Assembly (NCBI GenBank): GCA_018712515.1
Contig: DVGW01000022.1
Location: forward strand, 1 to 64,000
Source of the DNA: Aphodovivens avicola
GTDB lineage: Bacteria; Actinomycetota; Coriobacteriia; Coriobacteriales; Eggerthellaceae
Direction of reading: 5' to 3'
Length of the DNA: 64,000 nt
A program made the translations under genes and the position numbers. A model generated the notes under the pieces. It did no database searches, was not told the DNA's origin, and saw only the letters and a list, made by a program, of their open reading frames with translations. Positions 60,578 through 64,000 of the stretch are shown piece after piece. Position 1 is the first letter of the stretch. Each line of letters opens with the position of its first letter.

Positions 60578-60958
60578 CTATGCGAGGGCGTTCTCCTCGT
60601 GGGGGGTGCCGATCGTGAAGGTGGGGTCGGCGATGTGGCAGACCTCCTCGACGCCGGTGAGCGTCTTGGTCAGGTAGCCGCGGGCGACGTCGGCGGCGTT
60701 GCCGTTGGCTCCGGCGACGACCTCGATGCCCGCGCGGCACAGGCGGTTGGCGATATTGTACTCGATGCGTCCGACGATCAGAACGTCGATGCCCAGCTCG
60801 AGGAACAGCTCGACGAGCTGCTCGAGCGGCAGCGCGGGGTTGGGCATGTTCTGGCATTCGGTGATGATCCCGCGCGTGACGGTGTAGCACATGAAGCTGG
60901 TGGTGCTGGCGAAATACGGCGCTACTTCCAATCCATCGCTGGCTACGGCGATCCTCAT
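60578..60958 (-). CDS. NifX/NafY-type (dinitrogenase cofactor family) protein
   Basis: This 126-residue protein is of the dinitrogenase iron-molybdenum cofactor family (PF02579), small proteins that bind metal clusters. It opens MRIAVASDGLEVAPYFASTTSFMCYTV and has VGRIEYNIANRLCRAGIEVVAGANGNAADVARGYL, both standard. No nif genes are nearby, and in non-fixing anaerobes such proteins are thought to carry or insert Fe-S or Mo clusters. ATG 60958 with AGGAGG five bases upstream is clear; the longer open frame is not. Confidence 0.83.
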   Translation of the reverse strand: MRIAVASDGLEVAPYFASTTSFMCYTVTRGIITECQNMPNPALPLEQLVELFLELGIDVLIVGRIEYNIANRLCRAGIEVVAGANGNAADVARGYLTKTLTGVEEVCHIADPTFTIGTPHEENALA

Positions 60959-61086
60959 CTGAACCTCCTGTTCGTTAAGCAACACCCACCTTACCGTTAG
61001 GCATGCGCCATCCCGCCGCGGTTTCGCCAAACGGGATGAAACGGCGGCATAAGGCAGCCAATGAGGAACAGGAGGCGCGGGCGAGA

Positions 61087-61240
61087 GGCAGGACAGCGGC
61101 GTGCGAGCGATGGAGCGCGTGCGGGGACAGGAGATCTCGGGCAAGGGATGGAGCACGTGCGGGGACAGGACAGCGGCGGGCGAGGGATGGAGCGCGTGCG
61201 GGGATAGGAGCTGTCGGGCGAGGTCGGGGAGTCCGAGGAG
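61087..61240. repeat. Three and a half tandem units of about 38 bp
   Basis: Units run GGACAGCGGCGNGCGAG, GATGGAGCGCGTGCGGG and so on, about 38-39 bp each, decaying at the right end. The 440-bp gap between the NifX-like and helicase genes holds nothing else I recognise. Confidence 0.75.
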
Positions 61241-61401
61241 CAGTATAGCGGCAGACGAGATCGGAAGTGGTGCATCCTGGCAGCAGGATGGCGGCAGGCG
61301 GAGATGAGGGAAAGGCGTTCAGGCGACAGACTGGCGGCGGGAAAGAGCGGTTGGAGGGCATCCGAGGGGCCTTATCCCGCAGGACAAGGCCCCGTTGCAG
61401 G

Positions 61402-62934
61402 TTACGATCTTGAGGAGCGGCGGCGCGCCACGTCGGCGCGGTGCGCGCGGCCGGGACGGAAGTCTCCCTTGCGCGCGGGTGCGGTACCGGCGGAGGGGCG
61501 CTTGGCGGCGGACTTCGTGGCTTTCTTGGAAGCGGGTTTTCCGTGCGCGGTGGGTGCCGTCGCCGCCTTGCCGCGCGGTTTGCCGGACGCGGGCGTGGAT
61601 GCGGCGCCCGGTTTTCCGGCGGCGCGCTTTCCGGCGCCGGCGGGCTTGGCGCCCTTGCGCTTGACCGGCGCGCCCTCCTCGGAGTGCGCGGCCTGCTTGC
61701 GCTTCTTGCGCGCGCGGGCGGCGAGCTCCTTCTTGGCCTGGAGGATGTCGGGATCCTCCTTCGCCTCCCATTTCGCCTGCTTCTGCGCGGCGGTGCGCTC
61801 GGCATCCTCCCGATCGAATCCCTCAAGCTCCAGCACGGGGATCTTCTGCTTGACGAGCTTCTCGATGGCGGCGAGCTCCTCTTCGGTCTCCGGCGTGACG
61901 AACGACACGGCGAAGCCCGCCTCGCCTGCGCGTCCGGTGCGCCCGATGCGGTGGACGTAGCTTTCCGGCGGCGTGGGCAGGTCGTAGTTGACGACGTAGG
62001 CGACCTGGTCGACGTCGATCCCGCGCGCGAGAACATCGGTCGCCACGACGATGTCGATCTCCCCGTCCGAGAAACGCTCGAGCGTGCGCTTGCGCGCGTT
62101 CTGCGTCCGGTTCGCGTGGATCGGCTCGGCGGTGTAGCCGGCCTTCTTGAGGCGGCGGCAGACCGTGTCCGCGCCGCGTCGCGTGCGCGTGAAGATGATG
62201 ACACGCCGCGAGCCCTTCTCCTCCAGAAGCGCGCGCAGGAGCTCCGGGCGGGCGAGCTTGGGGGTGCGGATGAGGTACTGCTCGATCGTGTCGGCCACAT
62301 CGCCGCGGTGGGCGACCTCGACGCGGGCGGGATCGCGCATGAGCGTCTTGGCGTGCTTGTTCACCGCGTCATCGATGGTGGCGGAGAACAGCAGCGTCTG
62401 GCGCGTGGCGGGCGTCGCCGCCACGATGCGCTTGACCGAGGGCCAAAACCCCATGTCGAGCATGCGGTCCGCTTCGTCGAGCACGAGCGCCTGCACGTCG
62501 CCCAGGCGCACGGCGTCCTGGTCCATGAGGTCGATAAGGCGGCCGGGCGTGGCGATGAGCACGTCGGTGCCGCGCTTGAGACGGTCGATCTGGGGCGTGT
62601 AGGAGAGCCCTCCCACGACGGTGAGGATGCGGTGGTGGCTCGCCTCGGCGATGCGCCCGCATACCTCGCCGATCTGCTGCGCGAGCTCGCGCGTCGGCGT
62701 GATGATGAGGACGAGCGGGCCCTGTCCGCCCTTGGCGTATCCGATGCGGTCGAGCAGGGGGAGCGAGAACGCGGCGGTTTTGCCGGTTCCCGTCTTCGCC
62801 GCGGCGATTACGTCGCGGCCGCTCAGCGCGAGCGGAATCGCCTGCTCCTGAACGGGCGTCGGCTCGGCGTATCCCAGAAGCCCGACGGCTTCCAGGGCGC
62901 GCTCGGACAATCCGAGCGTATCGAATGAGGTCAT
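61402..62934 (-). CDS. DEAD-box RNA helicase with Lys/Ala-rich tail
   Basis: This 510-residue RhlE-like helicase has the Q motif PTPVQEQAIPLAL, motif I AAKTGTGKTAAFSLPLL, ITPTRELAQQI, DEAD in VLDEADRMLDMGFWP, SAT in LFSATIDDAV, and the C-terminal RIIFTRTRRGAD-like, ATDVLARGIDVDQVAYVVNYD and HRIGRTGRAG motifs. All catalytic motifs are intact. From about 400 a Lys/Ala/Pro/Gly-rich tail follows (KKATKSAAKRPSAGTAPARK), reminiscent of histone H1 and probably RNA-binding. AAAGG precedes the ATG. It likely acts in ribosome assembly or mRNA turnover. Confidence 0.93.
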   Translation of the reverse strand: MTSFDTLGLSERALEAVGLLGYAEPTPVQEQAIPLALSGRDVIAAAKTGTGKTAAFSLPLLDRIGYAKGGQGPLVLIITPTRELAQQIGEVCGRIAEASHHRILTVVGGLSYTPQIDRLKRGTDVLIATPGRLIDLMDQDAVRLGDVQALVLDEADRMLDMGFWPSVKRIVAATPATRQTLLFSATIDDAVNKHAKTLMRDPARVEVAHRGDVADTIEQYLIRTPKLARPELLRALLEEKGSRRVIIFTRTRRGADTVCRRLKKAGYTAEPIHANRTQNARKRTLERFSDGEIDIVVATDVLARGIDVDQVAYVVNYDLPTPPESYVHRIGRTGRAGEAGFAVSFVTPETEEELAAIEKLVKQKIPVLELEGFDREDAERTAAQKQAKWEAKEDPDILQAKKELAARARKKRKQAAHSEEGAPVKRKGAKPAGAGKRAAGKPGAASTPASGKPRGKAATAPTAHGKPASKKATKSAAKRPSAGTAPARKGDFRPGRAHRADVARRRSSRS

Positions 62935-63072
62935 CTACAGGATCCTTTCGATCTGCATGCCACTTCATGCGCAGTGGCCGCGCTCGGCCGCCTTCCGGCG
63001 GCGTATGCGGCGAAGCGGCGCTGACGGCGCGCGTGCCGCGGGGTCTTCCGTCTTGGGTGCCCGTTCGGGACG

Positions 63073-64000
63073 TCAGCGGATGTGCGCCGGTTTGCGCCCC
63101 CAGTAGAAATGGAGGAAATGCTTGCGGCGGATGGGGTCGTCGCTCTCGGGCGGCTTGCCCGCCAGGCGCATGGCCGCATGCGCGATGTCGCGGGCGGCGT
63201 CGGGGCGTCTGAGGAAGCTGCCGTTGATGAGCATCGCGTCGGTGCTCTGGGGGTAGCGCGAAACGTGGCGCAGCGTGTCGAGCAGCTCGCGCGCGGTGGT
63301 GGCGTGCATGGCGGCGCCGTTGGCCGTGAGCGTGCGGACGTTGATGTTCTCCTGGCCGTACGCCTTGCCCAGAAGGATCATCGGCACCCGCGCGCAGAGG
63401 CATTCCGTCACGGTGAGGCCCCCCGATTTGCAGATGACCAGATCGCTTGCCGCCATCAGCGCGGCCATCCGCTCCACGTAGTCGAACACGGTCACGTTCC
63501 CCAGCCCCAACTCGGCGCACTCGGAGCGCAGATGGCGCGCGTAGTCCTCGTCGTTTCCGGCGACGATCGCCAGATGGAGGTTCTCGAACGAATGCAGGTA
63601 GGGCAGGATCGTGTCCAGCGTGTCCCTGAACCGCACGTAGGGGCGGGGCAGGTACGCGCCGGCAAGGGCGAGCACGACCTGCTTGTCCTGGGGAAGCTCC
63701 AGCTCGTTGCGCACCTGCCGCTTGTCGTACGTTTTGCGGAAATCGTCTCGCGTGGGGATGCCGGTGATGAGGATGCGCTCCTCGGGCACCTTGCGCGGGC
63801 GGAGCGTCTCGGCCATCGACTCGCTTGCGACGCAGAAGAGGTCCGTGTAAAGGTGCGGCCACAGCCCTTCGGTCTCGTAGTCGGTCGGCACGCTGATGAT
63901 GGGGAAGCTCGCCCCGGACAGCATGCGCGCGCCGACGGCGACGTTCGCGGCGGTGATGTGCGTGCAGACGACGGCGAGCGGAGGCCGTTTGCGCACATGC
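63073..64000 (-). CDS. MGDG-synthase/UgtP-type glycosyltransferase, 5' end beyond window
   Basis: This is the C-terminal part, about 309 residues, of a family 28 glycosyltransferase like UgtP, which makes glucosyl-diacylglycerol for membranes and lipoteichoic-acid anchors. It includes PLAVVCTHITAANVAVGARM, ISVPTDYETEGLWPHLYTDLFCV, KVPEERILITGIPTRDDFRK and the donor-binding DLVICKSGGLTVTECLCARVPMILL, with GQENINV after it. The frame continues past 64000, so about 100 N-terminal residues are missing. It runs in the same direction as the helicase, 138 bp upstream of it. Confidence 0.82.
   Translation of the reverse strand, partial: HVRKRPPLAVVCTHITAANVAVGARMLSGASFPIISVPTDYETEGLWPHLYTDLFCVASESMAETLRPRKVPEERILITGIPTRDDFRKTYDKRQVRNELELPQDKQVVLALAGAYLPRPYVRFRDTLDTILPYLHSFENLHLAIVAGNDEDYARHLRSECAELGLGNVTVFDYVERMAALMAASDLVICKSGGLTVTECLCARVPMILLGKAYGQENINVRTLTANGAAMHATTARELLDTLRHVSRYPQSTDAMLINGSFLRRPDAARDIAHAAMRLAGKPPESDDPIRRKHFLHFYWGRKPAHIR

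Overview
The window is a dense, high-GC stretch (about two thirds G+C by eye) from a bacterial chromosome. Protein sequences, gene order and signals fit an anaerobic actinobacterium of the class Coriobacteriia. Pointers are the two-gene SufC/SufB iron-sulfur system, a full opp oligopeptide operon, a fused class I fumarase beside malic enzyme and formate-transporter genes, GTG, TTG and possible CTG starts, and probable leaderless transcripts. The taxon is an inference; no rRNA is present. I see no transposase, integrase, phage gene or CRISPR array, so the window reads as core chromosome with repeat-rich gaps.

Layout. 1-10646: type IA topoisomerase, formate/nitrite-type channel, malic enzyme, a highly palindromic gap, a PF06541 membrane protein, a rhodanese lipoprotein, then a five-gene run (two VTT membrane proteins, a CCG cysteine-rich protein, two sugar/nucleotide-transferase-like proteins). 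10805-15711: a FecCD-type metal-chelate importer in reverse, a DUF364 protein and a THEP1-like NTPase. 15766-25519: fumarase, tmk, holB, ricT-like, pncB, degV-like, a dehydrogenase-like protein and a radical SAM protein. 25520-35068: tRNA-Thr, a QueG-like ferredoxin protein, a Pro/Asp-stalk surface protein, an EAL-domain protein, a lone DUF262 protein, an SRAP protein, a GNAT, and repeat-filled gaps. 35069-43455: an ABC ATPase with an unusual membrane partner, a SixA-CHAD fusion, ahcY, a processive GT2 and comF. 43636-49836: a long structured leader with a solute-binding lipoprotein, sufB/sufC, and a giant M16C peptidase. 49996-56162: oppABCDF in reverse. 56454-59855: two acidic membrane proteins and the infC-rpmI-rplT operon with an attenuator. 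60578-64000: a NifX-like protein, a DEAD-box helicase and the 3' part of a glycolipid-type glycosyltransferase.

How the genes work together. Malic enzyme and fumarase join malate, pyruvate and fumarate metabolism, with a formate channel beside them. tmk, holB and ricT are the usual housekeeping neighbours. The opp operon, the solute-binding protein and the M16C peptidase suit an amino-acid and peptide consumer. The most unusual material is: the VTT/CCG/transferase operon with a probable CTG start; several families of intergenic palindromes, including a 72-bp element present three times; a fumarase linker bounded by a 24-bp inverted repeat; a 270-nt structured leader that matches no riboswitch I can name; and a possible AUA start in infC.
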